A stretch of DNA of 64,000 bases from Sphingomonas hominis (GTDB lineage Bacteria; Pseudomonadota; Alphaproteobacteria; Sphingomonadales; Sphingomonadaceae), in NCBI RefSeq assembly GCF_013328205.1, contig NZ_JABULH010000006.1, forward strand, positions 158,762 to 222,761, written 5' to 3'. The position numbers and the translations under genes are program-made. Positions 28,330-36,938 of this stretch are shown piece by piece; the first letter of the stretch is position 1; every line of letters begins with the position of its first letter. Under the pieces are notes generated by a model. The model ran no database searches. It was not told the DNA's origin and saw only the letters and a list, made by a program, of their open reading frames with translations.

Positions 28330-28913
28330 CGTCGTGGACGCACCATCGGCGTGGCGACCGTCTGGCGGTCGAGGACATCGTCCAGAATCTGCTCGCCAGC
28401 ATCCTGCTGCTGATCCGCCACCCGTTCCGCGCGGGTGACGAGCAGCGCGTGATCGTAGTCAACAGCGTCATCTATACCGGGACGGTCACTTTCAGAGCTC
28501 ACGGCCTGCTGCGCAGCGGATATAACGTCGGCGTCGTCTACGGCAGCGACGTGTCCATGGTGCGCAGCATCGCACTGGAGGCGGTGAAAGGCGTCGACGG
28601 CGTGCTGGCCGATCCCGCGCCCGAGGTGCTGTTGTGGGACCTGGCCGGCTCGTTCAGGCTCCTGCGCGTGCGCTGGTGGATGAGGCCCAAGCGCTCCGGC
28701 GTCGTTGAGGTTCGCGACCGCGTGCTCCAGGCGGTTGCCGAGGCTTCGGCGCGTGCGGCCATTGACCTGCCGTTCCCGACGACGCAGGTGCTGTTGCACG
28801 ATCAGACCGAGGCGAGCGACGGAAAGCGCCGTCGCCAGCACGAGGGCTGGCCGGCGGGCAACGGCGTGCCGGCGCCGCGACCGCTGAACACCGTCACGAT
28901 CACGCGCCGAAAG
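28330..28913 (+). pseudogene. truncated MscS-type mechanosensitive channel
   Basis: In the frame of 28362 the sequence reads as the end of the MscS pore helix (VEDIVQNLLASILLLIRHPF), then skips about 30 residues of the beta domain straight to QRVIVVNSVIYTGTVTFRAH, and continues to the C-terminal domain (DPAPEVLLWDLAGSFRLLRV, then IDLPFPTTQVLLHDQ). All upstream membrane helices are missing, there is no start, and the frame runs on into the next gene without its own stop. It joins directly after the DUF2254 stop, suggesting deletion. Confidence 0.75.
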
Positions 28914-28923
28914 GACCAACACG

Positions 28924-30201
28924 TTGCTGACCCCGTTCGACGCCGCGGCCGTGCTGATCGTGCTTGCCGCGGTGCTCGGCTATTTCAATCACCGCGTGCT
29001 GAAGCTGCCGTCCTCGATCGGCCTGACGATCATGGGCGCGGTCGCGTCGCTGCTCGTCGTCGGGCTCGATCAGCTCGTTCCCGGCAGCCAGGTCGGCGAA
29101 CAGGTCGTCGGCTTCATCGCCGGGATCGATTTCCACACCACGCTGATGGACGGCATGCTGTCGTTCCTGCTGTTCGCGGGCGCGCTGCACGTCAAATGGG
29201 ACCATATGCGCGAGGGGCGCTGGCCGATCATGCTGCTCAGCACCGGCGGCGTGCTGCTCTCCACGGCGATCATCGGCGTGAGCTTTCACCTGATCGCGGG
29301 ATGGCTCGGGCTTGTTGTACCCGTCATCTGGTGCCTCGTCTTCGGCGCGCTCATCAGCCCGACCGATCCCGTCGCTGTCATGGGCGTGCTCGGCCGCGCA
29401 GAGGTGTCGCCCACGCTGAAGGCGACGGTGGCGGGCGAGAGCCTGTTCAACGACGGCGTCGGCGTGGTCGTGTTCGCGATCCTGCTCGAAGCCGCGCTCG
29501 GCACCGTGCCGCTGTCGTTCGGTCACGCCGGCTTGCTGTTCGCGCAGGAAGCCGGCGGCGGCGTGCTGCTGGGACTCGCGATCGGCTGGCTCGGCTACCG
29601 CGCGATGCGCTCGATCGACGAATATAACGTCGAGGTGATGATCAGCCTGGCCGTGGTGATGGGCGGCTACGCGCTCGCCAGCCAGATGCACGTCAGCGGA
29701 CCCGTCGCGATGGCGGTCGCGGGGCTCCTGATCGGCAACAAGGGCGTGGCCGACGCGATGAGCGACGTGACGCGCGACTATCTGCTGAAATTCTGGGCGC
29801 TGATCGACGACATCCTGAACGCGGTGCTGTTCCTGCTCATCGGGCTGGAGGTGGTGACGATCTCGTGGGACCCGCGCCTGATCGCGCTGGGCGTGGCGGC
29901 GATACCGCTGGTGCTGCTGGCGCGCGGCATCTCGGTCGTCGCGCCCTTGGCCTTGCTCCGTCCCGTCCTGTCGCTCGGCCGCCTTGCGCCGGTGACGCTG
30001 ATCTGGGGCGGTCTGCGCGGCGGCATCTCGATTGCGCTGGCGCTCGGGCTGCCGGACGGACCGGCACGCTCGATCGCGCTGGCAGCGACCTACATCGTCG
30101 TGCTGTTCTCGGTCATCGTGCAGGGCGGCACCATTGAACGCGTTCTCGCGAGCGCGCGGCGCGACACGGACTTGGAGGCTGGTCGGGCTTCCAACCCCTG
30201 A
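28924..30201 (+). CDS. CPA1-type sodium/proton antiporter
   Basis: 425 aa, about twelve hydrophobic segments. Key CPA1 signatures: GALISPTDPVAVMGVLGRAE and the ESLFNDGVGVVVFA helix with the ion-binding Asp. The start codon is TTG at 28924, after AAAGGA. The long cytosolic C-terminal tail seen in many NhaP relatives is absent; a possible relic of such a tail lies at about 31160-31389. Confidence 0.88.
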   Translation: MLTPFDAAAVLIVLAAVLGYFNHRVLKLPSSIGLTIMGAVASLLVVGLDQLVPGSQVGEQVVGFIAGIDFHTTLMDGMLSFLLFAGALHVKWDHMREGRWPIMLLSTGGVLLSTAIIGVSFHLIAGWLGLVVPVIWCLVFGALISPTDPVAVMGVLGRAEVSPTLKATVAGESLFNDGVGVVVFAILLEAALGTVPLSFGHAGLLFAQEAGGGVLLGLAIGWLGYRAMRSIDEYNVEVMISLAVVMGGYALASQMHVSGPVAMAVAGLLIGNKGVADAMSDVTRDYLLKFWALIDDILNAVLFLLIGLEVVTISWDPRLIALGVAAIPLVLLARGISVVAPLALLRPVLSLGRLAPVTLIWGGLRGGISIALALGLPDGPARSIALAATYIVVLFSVIVQGGTIERVLASARRDTDLEAGRASNP

Positions 30202-30312
30202 ACGATCGCGAGATGAACGTGCGGGTATGCGCCTACGCCCGAGGTGGTTCAGCCTCCTGCCGGTGGCTGAACCTGGCTACAATGTCGTATCCGCATGTTT
30301 GCCCGTGCTGGT

Positions 30313-30786
30313 TCAGCCTGCGCCCGGTGCCTCGGGATCGTTCGCGCGCTGGCCGTCGCGACCTACGTTGCCGGCCTCTTCGGCGATCGCGGTTCCCGAG
30401 GTTTCGACCACGTCAAACGTCCGGCCCGCGGCACTGATCGTGCGTGTTTCCTCGGCGTGCGGCGCTTGTTCGGGACCGCTCGGCCCGGGCTTGGCGCCGG
30501 CGTCGCCTTGTTCGCTGTAATCGTCGCTGCCCCGCGTGGTGGCATTGGGGCTCGACGGACCGTCCTCCCCCGCCTGACCGCCGCCGTGATAGCCTTTCTC
30601 CGACTGACCGCCGTCGAAATGGGCGCTGTCGCCCCGCTCGTGCCCGGCATCCGAGCCGGTCGGGTAGCTGCCGCCGCCGCTCTCCCCCGGCATCCCACGG
30701 CCGCTCGGGTGAGTGACGTTCACGCCATCGGCTTCGCCCTTGCTTTCGGGGTCGCCCTTCGCCGGCATCGGAGTCTTGTCTGCCAT
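30313..30786 (-). CDS. Gly/Ser-rich acidic disordered protein, 157 aa
   Basis: Low complexity, rich in Gly, Asp, Glu and Pro (GRGMPGESGGGSYPTGSDAG), ending in a short ordered-looking piece (TISAAGRTFDVVETSGTAIA). No signal peptide. Related short proteins occur widely in sphingomonads without known function; a desiccation or stress role is only a guess. ATG 30786 follows GGAGAG. Confidence 0.7.
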   Translation of the reverse strand: MADKTPMPAKGDPESKGEADGVNVTHPSGRGMPGESGGGSYPTGSDAGHERGDSAHFDGGQSEKGYHGGGQAGEDGPSSPNATTRGSDDYSEQGDAGAKPGPSGPEQAPHAEETRTISAAGRTFDVVETSGTAIAEEAGNVGRDGQRANDPEAPGAG

Positions 30787-30893
30787 GTTGCTCTCCATCG
30801 TTCGCGACAACAACGCCGGTACGACCGAAAGGAAACGCACCCGCGGGAGACATTGGCCGTCGCGGGTCGTTGTTCGCGGCAGAGGAGATGGTG

Positions 30894-31001
30894 ATGACGC
30901 GTGATCCGACCGAACCCGCCGAGGCCGAGCAAGCCGACGAGATGGAAAAGGTACAGGAAGACGCCGCCGAGGAGCGCGAGAACGAGGGCGGGTACCAGTG
31001 A
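30894..31001 (+). CDS. 35-aa acidic peptide ending in GGYQ
   Basis: ATG 30894 lies six bases after GAGGAG. The product begins MTRDPTEPAEAEQADEMEKV and ends EERENEGGYQ. The C-terminal EER-x-E-x-GGYQ pattern recalls tiny conserved sphingomonad proteins, from memory. It is divergent from the acidic disordered protein. Function unknown. Confidence 0.6.
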   Translation: MTRDPTEPAEAEQADEMEKVQEDAAEERENEGGYQ

Positions 31002-31159
31002 CCTTCTTCTAGCGGCGACCTGCAGGCACAGATGGTTATAAGGGTGGAGTAGTGAGCGCTGCCCCTACCGACAGTGATCGCCGGTAGATTGTTGAACCGA
31101 TGTGGTAACTGCCGCTCCACATGTGCGACCGCGCACGCGGCAGATGACAAGGCCGCCAT

Positions 31160-31389
31160 GCCGAGGTCGAGCGCGTGCAGCACTGGATCGCCGAGGAACA
31201 AGGCGGGGCCGATCGCTCCACGGAGGTCGCCGCGCGGATCATGGACCCGTATCGCGAACGAATCGACGCCGACGCGCCGAGCGCGAGCCAGTGTTCGCGC
31301 TAGCGCGGCAGCGCGCGGTCAGCATCACGCTGGGCGAGTAGCTCGGGCGCGAGCTCGACTTGACCGACACGATCGGGCACCTGACGTGA
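31160..31389 (+). pseudogene. possible relic of an antiporter C-terminal tail
   Basis: From 31160 one frame reads AEVERVQHWIAEEQGGADRS then MDPYRERIDA and hits TAG at 31301; a second frame continues RQRAVSITLGE, a stop, LGRELDLTD. The pattern resembles the helical cytosolic tail of CPA1 antiporters (…RAAL…RELDLEE), broken by a frameshift and stops. Weak evidence; it could be chance. Confidence 0.3.
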
Positions 31390-31482
31390 GGAGCAAGGGC
31401 GGGCAAACGGCGACGTCGCCTGCCGATCGTTGTCGCGATCGAAAAGGAAGCGTGAGCGCGGCCACGCTTCCCGACCCTTCGC

Positions 31483-32163
31483 TCAGCCGCGCGGCGCACC
31501 TCCGGTGCCGGCACGCGGCACCTGAGCGTTCGGCAATGGCTGCCGATCGCCGGCGGGTGGCAGCTGCGCCGCGCCGTTGTCGACGGCCGAGCCGTCCCGC
31601 GGCGGCGGCGGTGGCGGCACGGCCCCTTGCGCGACGCGCGCGTCCGGCCCTGCCGCGCAGCCGGGCGGCGGTGGCGGACCGTCACGTCCCGGTCCGTCAC
31701 GCTCTGGCCCGCCCTGCCCCGGTCCGTGCGGACGCGGTGCTCCGCCGCCATCGGGACCGCCCGGCCGCGGTCCGCGCGGACCGACCGCCGCGACCGTGCC
31801 GTCTCGGTCCACCAGGTAGCTCGCGCGCAACTGTCCGTCGTCGAAGCGGCCCTGCACGGTCACCGGCTGACCGACGCCCGCCATCCCGCGTCCTTCCTGC
31901 CCGACCGCGATCATCGCCCGTCCGCTCGCGTCCTGCACCACCAAGCGGTCGCCGTAGACCTCCGCCACACGACCCGTTACCGTTACGACGCCACTGCTCG
32001 TCGCGAGCTTGGCGATCGGGATGCGAGTAGTGGGCGCCATCGTGATCGTGGGGCGGCTCGCCTGCGCCGCGCCGACGCCGCCCGCCGCACCCAGCACCAG
32101 CAGCGTCGCCGCCGCGGCAGCCATCGCGCCGCGGCTCTTCTTCAGCCTGTCGAAATCAACCAT
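31483..32163 (-). CDS. exported OB-fold protein with Pro/Gly-rich tail
   Basis: 226 aa. N-terminal basic region and hydrophobic signal or anchor (AMAAAAATLLVLGAAGGVGA), then a compact beta domain (VVTVTGRVAEVYGDRLVVQD…GQPVTVQGRFDDGQLRASYL) like DUF5666/OB-fold envelope proteins, then about 100 residues of Pro, Gly, Asp and Arg repeats such as GPGRDGPPPPPG. The tail may span peptidoglycan or be disordered. Function unknown. Confidence 0.7.
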   Translation of the reverse strand: MVDFDRLKKSRGAMAAAAATLLVLGAAGGVGAAQASRPTITMAPTTRIPIAKLATSSGVVTVTGRVAEVYGDRLVVQDASGRAMIAVGQEGRGMAGVGQPVTVQGRFDDGQLRASYLVDRDGTVAAVGPRGPRPGGPDGGGAPRPHGPGQGGPERDGPGRDGPPPPPGCAAGPDARVAQGAVPPPPPPRDGSAVDNGAAQLPPAGDRQPLPNAQVPRAGTGGAPRG

Positions 32164-32754
32164 CGATCTGCTCCTTGCCTGTCGATGTCGTCCTGTTACG
32201 CCACGTTGCGCCCCGCTCCGCTGAACCTCCCGGTTCAGCTTCGGTTTAGCGCGTCGGAACGGTCGCCCATGCTGCTGGCGGGTTGCTCACCGAGGAACAT
32301 GAGGCCTGGCCGAAAGGAAGCGTCACCCGGCACGCGCTCGGCACCGCGACCCGCATCAGCAATTCGATGAAGCGGACGATCTGGTGAACAGCGCGATCCC
32401 GTCGCATGCGAAGGTCACGCCGTCCTGCACCGAGGCATCCTTGCTGCCGTGGATGAACACCGGCATCGACGTGGTGTCACCAGCGAGCTTCTACTCGTTG
32501 AGCAACAGGTACTCGTCGCCCTCCACTCAGCCTAACCCGATCAGCGAGACCAAATCGCGACCGGGCACGATTTACGTGCGGCGGGGCGCGTCAGGAGTAG
32601 GCACCAACTCGACGTGTGTGCCCACCGGGAGTGCAACAACGGTCGGCGAGGCCATCCCACGCGAGCTCGTCCGCGCCGCCCTGTACGCGATGTTGAAAAA
32701 AACGGTCAGGTGGGCATAAACAAGCCGACCTTCGGATCGCTCATCGAAAGGTGC
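32164..32754. other. 591-base region, possible gene relics
   Basis: No intact gene. A leftward 36-codon frame (32356-32466) reads MPVFIHGSKDASVQDGVTF, and further upstream on the same strand VEGDEYLLLNE before a stop; both look protein-like but are interrupted. A rightward 111-codon frame at 32384 has poor composition. Confidence 0.35.
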
Positions 32755-32829
32755 TGGCTGGGGCGGCAGGATTCGAACCTACGAATGCCGGTACCAAAAA
32801 CCGGTGCCTTACCGCTTGGCGACGCCCCA
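32755..32829 (-). tRNA. tRNA-Gln (anticodon TTG)
   Basis: Read leftward: acceptor TGGGGCG pairs with CGCCCCA, D arm GCC…GGC, anticodon stem CCGGT/ACCGG around loop TTTTGGT (anticodon TTG), T arm GTAGG-TTCGAAT-CCTGC, discriminator G and encoded CCA. 75 nt in all. Confidence 0.96.
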
Positions 32830-33075
32830 GCAGAACGGGCGCTTATAGCGGCTCGTGCGTTCGGCTCAACCGTTGAAGTGCGCCACCTCATGCCGCTTGC
32901 GAAAGTCATGGTGCGGGCGCAACCGATGCATACGCCAACCAACACATCTGTTCTGCAAAGCGGCAACTTCGATCTCTTCTCGGGCTTAGCCCACCCCCCG
33001 TGATCTCCGGCTTTCTGCTCCTTCGCGCGCCGGTGGACAGCGTGTCCGAGTGACAGACGTGCGCCGGACGGGTAG

Positions 33076-33519
33076 TTGAGTGTCGTGGCACCGATCCGCA
33101 CCCTTTTGGCGCAGCGCCGATTTGCCGTGCTGATCTGCGCGGCGGCGTTGCTGCTGAAGCTGTTGGTGCCGACCGGTTACATGATCCAGAGCAGCCACGG
33201 CCATCTCACCATCACCGTCTGCTCGGGCAGTGTCCCGGCGACCGCGGCGACGGAGATGCCGGGCATGGATCGGTCCATGCTCGATCACGGCAAGGACCAT
33301 GGTAAGAACGACCACGGCAAGCAGGACCACGGCAAGGCGGAGATGCCTTGCGCCTTCTCCGGCTTGTCGGCGGCCGCGCTCGGCGCGGTTGATCCCATTC
33401 AGCTTGCCATTCTGATCGCCTTTGTCACGGCAGGCGGGCTGTTCGTTGTCGCCTCGCCGGTGCAGTCGAACGCTACCTGGCTACGACCGCCGCTCAGAGG
33501 CCCACCCATCCACTTCTGA
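33076..33519 (+). CDS. DUF2946-like protein with His-rich repeat
   Basis: 147 aa. An N-terminal hydrophobic segment (FAVLICAAALLLKLLVPTGY) and SHGHLTITVCSG match DUF2946, proteins often found beside metal-related TonB receptors. The middle has four HGK units separated by Asp/Asn/Gln (33283-33338), likely metal-binding, and a C-terminal hydrophobic helix. Start is TTG 33076 or GTG 33085. It precedes a TonB receptor and a PepSY protein in the same direction, so the set probably handles copper or iron. Confidence 0.75.
   Translation: MSVVAPIRTLLAQRRFAVLICAAALLLKLLVPTGYMIQSSHGHLTITVCSGSVPATAATEMPGMDRSMLDHGKDHGKNDHGKQDHGKAEMPCAFSGLSAAALGAVDPIQLAILIAFVTAGGLFVVASPVQSNATWLRPPLRGPPIHF
33283..33338 (+). 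repeat. tandem HGK-encoding repeat
   Basis: Units of 12-15 bases built on GAC/CAC-GGC-AAG repeat four times, encoding DHGK-DHGKN-DHGKQ-DHGK. The His spacing suits binding of soft or transition metals in the periplasm. Confidence 0.7.
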
Positions 33520-33601
33520 CCGAACGTGTCTTCGCGCCGCAGCCTGGCGCGGTCGTTTCATGGCCCGCGCACGTCGTGCCCGGGCCGGTCAGAGGTATCT
33601 C

Positions 33602-35638
33602 ATGCTCCGATCCCGCTTGCTGGCGGGCGCCGTCGCGCCCTGCTTGTTGCTCTGTGTTCCCGTTGCCGCGCAGACCCGTGATCCATCGGCCGCCCCGCCG
33701 GGGCAAGCCGATACCGGGGTGACGATCGGTGACAGGGACATCGTCGTCACCGCCACGTCGATGGCCCGATCGACCGCCAATGTCCTGACGTCGGTCGATG
33801 TGCTCGGCGGCGACGTGGCGCAGCGGCAGAACGTCGACAACGCGTGGGAATTGTTCGCCCGCCTGCCCGGTGTCGTCCTGACCGACTTCAACCAGGGCAC
33901 CACGTCCGGCCGCTTCTCGATTCGTGGCTTCAACGGCGAGGGAGAGATCAACGCGGTCAAGCTGCTGATCGATGGGGTGCCGTCCAACGACAATGCCGGG
34001 CGGATGGACTTCATCGACCTGGTATCGCCGCTCGACATCGCCTCGGTCGAGCTGGTGCGCGGCACGTCCGACCCTCGCTGGGGCCTCCACGCCATCGCCG
34101 GCAGCGCCAACATCAAGACGCGCACCGGCGGCACCTATCTCGACGCGCGCGGGATCGCGGGCGCGTTCGGCACCTATGACACGCAACTGTCGGCGGGCAT
34201 CGAAACCGGCAAGCTGAGCCAGAACTACCTGCTCGCCTATCGTCGGAGCGACGGCTACCGCGACCATGCGGACCTCGATCGGCTGAACTTTGCCGGCAAA
34301 TGGTTCTACGATGTCGGTTCAGCCAAGCTCGGCGTGATCATCCGCCACAGCCGCGCCGAGGCGGAAGAACCCGGCTATCTGACCGATGCCGACGCCTATA
34401 CCGATCGGCGACGCTCCTATGCGGTGTCGGAGACGGACGGCGGCACGCGCGAACTGTCGCAATACAGCCTGCATCTCGATGCCGATCTCGCCGGACGCCT
34501 GTCGCTGACCGCCCTGGGCTATGCCAACCACATCGACGACAATCGCTACGTCCGATTCGCCGCGAACGTTCCGCAGCAGCAGCGGCTGACCGACGAGCAG
34601 CAATATGGGTTCGTCACCGGCCTGCACTGGCACGCGGCCGATTGGCTGATGGCGGAGGCCGGCGGCGACGTACAATGGCAGCAGAACCGGAGCCTGCGAT
34701 GGACCACCGACCGTCGCCAGATCGTCGCGGCGACGCGCGATCAGGATTTCGACCTGACGGTGGGCGGCGGCTACGTGCAGGCGATCGTCGCCCCGACACG
34801 CTGGCTGACAGTGACGCCGGCGTGGCGGATCGACCGGGTGGGTGGCCGTTACACCAACCGGCTGAGCGGCATCGCCTACCCGCTCAACGACTATCGCACG
34901 ATAAATCAGCCCAAGCTGTCGGTCGCGCTGACCCCGGTTGCGGGCATCACCGCTTACGGCAATGTCGGGCGCACCTTTCAGATCGGCGCGGGGTCGGGCA
35001 CCTTCCTCGTGCCGCCGCGGGTGCGCGACGTCGCACCGTCGATCAACGAGGGTTACGAGGCGGGGATCAAGCTGTCGCAGGGCCGCTGGCTGACCGCGCG
35101 TGCGGCGGTGTGGCAGCAGACCGCCAGCGGCGAGCTGCGTCGCCGGCTGAACGATCCGTCGGGCGAGTTCGACAATCTCGGCGAGACCAGGCGTCGCGGC
35201 TTCGACGTGGAAGCGAGCGTGCAGCCGCTGCCCGGCCTGTCCGCCTGGGCGAGCTGGTCGCACCAGAAAGCGGTAATCCGCGTCGCCGATCCGGCCGCGC
35301 CGCTAACCGCGGGAAACGAGATCGATCACGTTCCGCGCAACGTCTATACCGCGGGCGTCGAATGGGCGCCGGCCGCGCTGCCATGGCGCGCCTCTTTGTG
35401 GGGCAACGGCCAGTCCGCCTATGAACTGAGCACCGCCAACAATCAGGGCCGCTACGGCGATTATTTCCAGGTCACGGCCGAGCTCGCCTATCGCCTGACG
35501 CAGGCGATCGAGCTGTCGGCGCAGGTGCGAAACCTGTTCAACGACCGCTACGAATACGTCTGGTTCGACGGCACGCAGCGACTGCACGCGCCGGCCGATC
35601 CTCGCAACGTGTCCGCAGCGGTCCGGGCGCGGTTCTGA
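33602..35638 (+). CDS. TonB-dependent outer-membrane receptor
   Basis: 678 aa: signal peptide (LAGAVAPCLLLCVPVAAQ), a TonB-box-like region (RDIVVTATS), plug domain (ELFARLPGVVLTDFNQGTTS, SIRGFNGEGEINAVKLLIDG, VELVRGTSDPRWG) and a 22-strand-type barrel ending ARF. It imports a metal-ligand complex powered by TonB. The downstream PepSY protein and upstream DUF2946 protein point to iron-siderophore or copper uptake. Start ATG 33602 chosen for the signal peptide. Its stop overlaps the next start. Confidence 0.92.
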   Translation: MLRSRLLAGAVAPCLLLCVPVAAQTRDPSAAPPGQADTGVTIGDRDIVVTATSMARSTANVLTSVDVLGGDVAQRQNVDNAWELFARLPGVVLTDFNQGTTSGRFSIRGFNGEGEINAVKLLIDGVPSNDNAGRMDFIDLVSPLDIASVELVRGTSDPRWGLHAIAGSANIKTRTGGTYLDARGIAGAFGTYDTQLSAGIETGKLSQNYLLAYRRSDGYRDHADLDRLNFAGKWFYDVGSAKLGVIIRHSRAEAEEPGYLTDADAYTDRRRSYAVSETDGGTRELSQYSLHLDADLAGRLSLTALGYANHIDDNRYVRFAANVPQQQRLTDEQQYGFVTGLHWHAADWLMAEAGGDVQWQQNRSLRWTTDRRQIVAATRDQDFDLTVGGGYVQAIVAPTRWLTVTPAWRIDRVGGRYTNRLSGIAYPLNDYRTINQPKLSVALTPVAGITAYGNVGRTFQIGAGSGTFLVPPRVRDVAPSINEGYEAGIKLSQGRWLTARAAVWQQTASGELRRRLNDPSGEFDNLGETRRRGFDVEASVQPLPGLSAWASWSHQKAVIRVADPAAPLTAGNEIDHVPRNVYTAGVEWAPAALPWRASLWGNGQSAYELSTANNQGRYGDYFQVTAELAYRLTQAIELSAQVRNLFNDRYEYVWFDGTQRLHAPADPRNVSAAVRARF

Positions 35639-36768
35639 TGGCGACGGAAGGCCGATCATGGCGCATCGCCGTCCGCCGCGTCCACTTGTGGCTAGGTCTG
35701 TCGCTGGGGCTGTTGTTCGTGCTGCTGGGGCTGACGGGATCGGCGCTGGTCTTCTACGTCGGGATCGACGAGGCGCTGCACCCGGCGGCGCGCAGCGCGG
35801 TGCAGACGCCTGGTCCCGGCTGGACCTCGCCCGTGTGGGATCGCGCGCTGGCGACGGCCCGATTGCGCGGGTTCGATCCCGCGGGCAAATGGTCGTTCGA
35901 GGTGACCGGCGAAGGCGGCGCGGTGCCGGCGCGCTATTACCCGCCGTCGCCCAACGGCGGCCACCCTGCGCCCCGCCAGATGGTGTGGTTCTCGGTCGAT
36001 GGCGGCACGATCCTGCGGGTCGCACCCTGGGGCGGATATCTGATGAGCTGGGTCTATGAATTGCACATGGAGCTGCTGGCCGGCGACACGGGGCTGCAGA
36101 TCGTCGGCTGGTCGGGAGTGGCGCTGCTGGTACTGCTCGTCACCGGCGTGATCGCATGGTGGCCGCGCGGTAGCTGGGCCAAGGCATTGGCGTTCAAGCG
36201 CGACGCCGCACCGATCCGCCGGCTGCGCGACTGGCACAAGCTGGTGGGCGTGTGGAGCGCGGGTTTGCTGATCGTGCTGGTCGCGACCGGCGTGATCCTG
36301 GCGCTGCCGGTGGTGAAGGCGGCGCTGCTGGCGCCCGACGCAGTGCCTGATGCGCGTTCACGCAGCGCCATGGGCGCGCGCATCTCCGTTACCCGCGCGC
36401 TGGGTGCCGCCCGAGATGCGCTGCCGGACGCGACGCTCGCGTTCGTCGACGTGCCCGGCACCATCGACGCGCCATATCGGGTGAGGGTGCAGGTGCCGGG
36501 CGACCCGCATCGGCGTTTTCCCGGCAGTTACGTCTTCGTCGATCAGCATGATGCGCGCGTGCTGGCGATCCATGACATCCGTCGCGGCAACATGGGCACC
36601 ACGATCAACGCCTGGGTACGCCCGCTGCACGATGGGTCGGTGGGCGGGTGGCCGGTACGGATTCTCGCAGTCCTGATCGGCTTCACGCCCGCCATCTTGT
36701 TCGTTACCGGATTGTTCCACTGGCAGCGCCGTCGCGCGGTGCGCGTGTCGCCCGTCCGCCGCCGATAG
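35638..36768 (+). CDS. PepSY-associated membrane protein (siderophore-reductase-like)
   Basis: 376 aa, four hydrophobic segments: HLWLGLSLGLLFVLLGLTGS, GWSGVALLVLLVTGVIAWWP, VWSAGLLIVLVATGVILALP and a C-terminal LIGFTPAILFVTGLF helix, with His residues (RRVHLW, WHKLVG) typical of this family. Such proteins help reduce or release iron from siderophores at the inner membrane. Starts on the TonB-receptor stop (ATGA). Confidence 0.9.
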   Translation: MATEGRSWRIAVRRVHLWLGLSLGLLFVLLGLTGSALVFYVGIDEALHPAARSAVQTPGPGWTSPVWDRALATARLRGFDPAGKWSFEVTGEGGAVPARYYPPSPNGGHPAPRQMVWFSVDGGTILRVAPWGGYLMSWVYELHMELLAGDTGLQIVGWSGVALLVLLVTGVIAWWPRGSWAKALAFKRDAAPIRRLRDWHKLVGVWSAGLLIVLVATGVILALPVVKAALLAPDAVPDARSRSAMGARISVTRALGAARDALPDATLAFVDVPGTIDAPYRVRVQVPGDPHRRFPGSYVFVDQHDARVLAIHDIRRGNMGTTINAWVRPLHDGSVGGWPVRILAVLIGFTPAILFVTGLFHWQRRRAVRVSPVRRR

Positions 36769-36938
36769 CGGATAGCCGTGATCGATCGGTTACGCCGCCG
36801 TGCGCCCTTTTCCCTGCTAGCGGCCAGTTCGTCGTGCCCGTAACTGCAGCGACGAGCATGTCTCGTCATCGACGCATTCGGTAGGTCGACCTGTCGGTCG
36901 ATGGCTCTACAAGGATGTATCGACGTTCAGAGGTGCCG

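Noticed and set aside
26366-28471. 701-codon leftward open frame
   Set aside because: Lies opposite DUF2254, which has clear family features; composition (Arg, Gln, His) is that of an antisense shadow.
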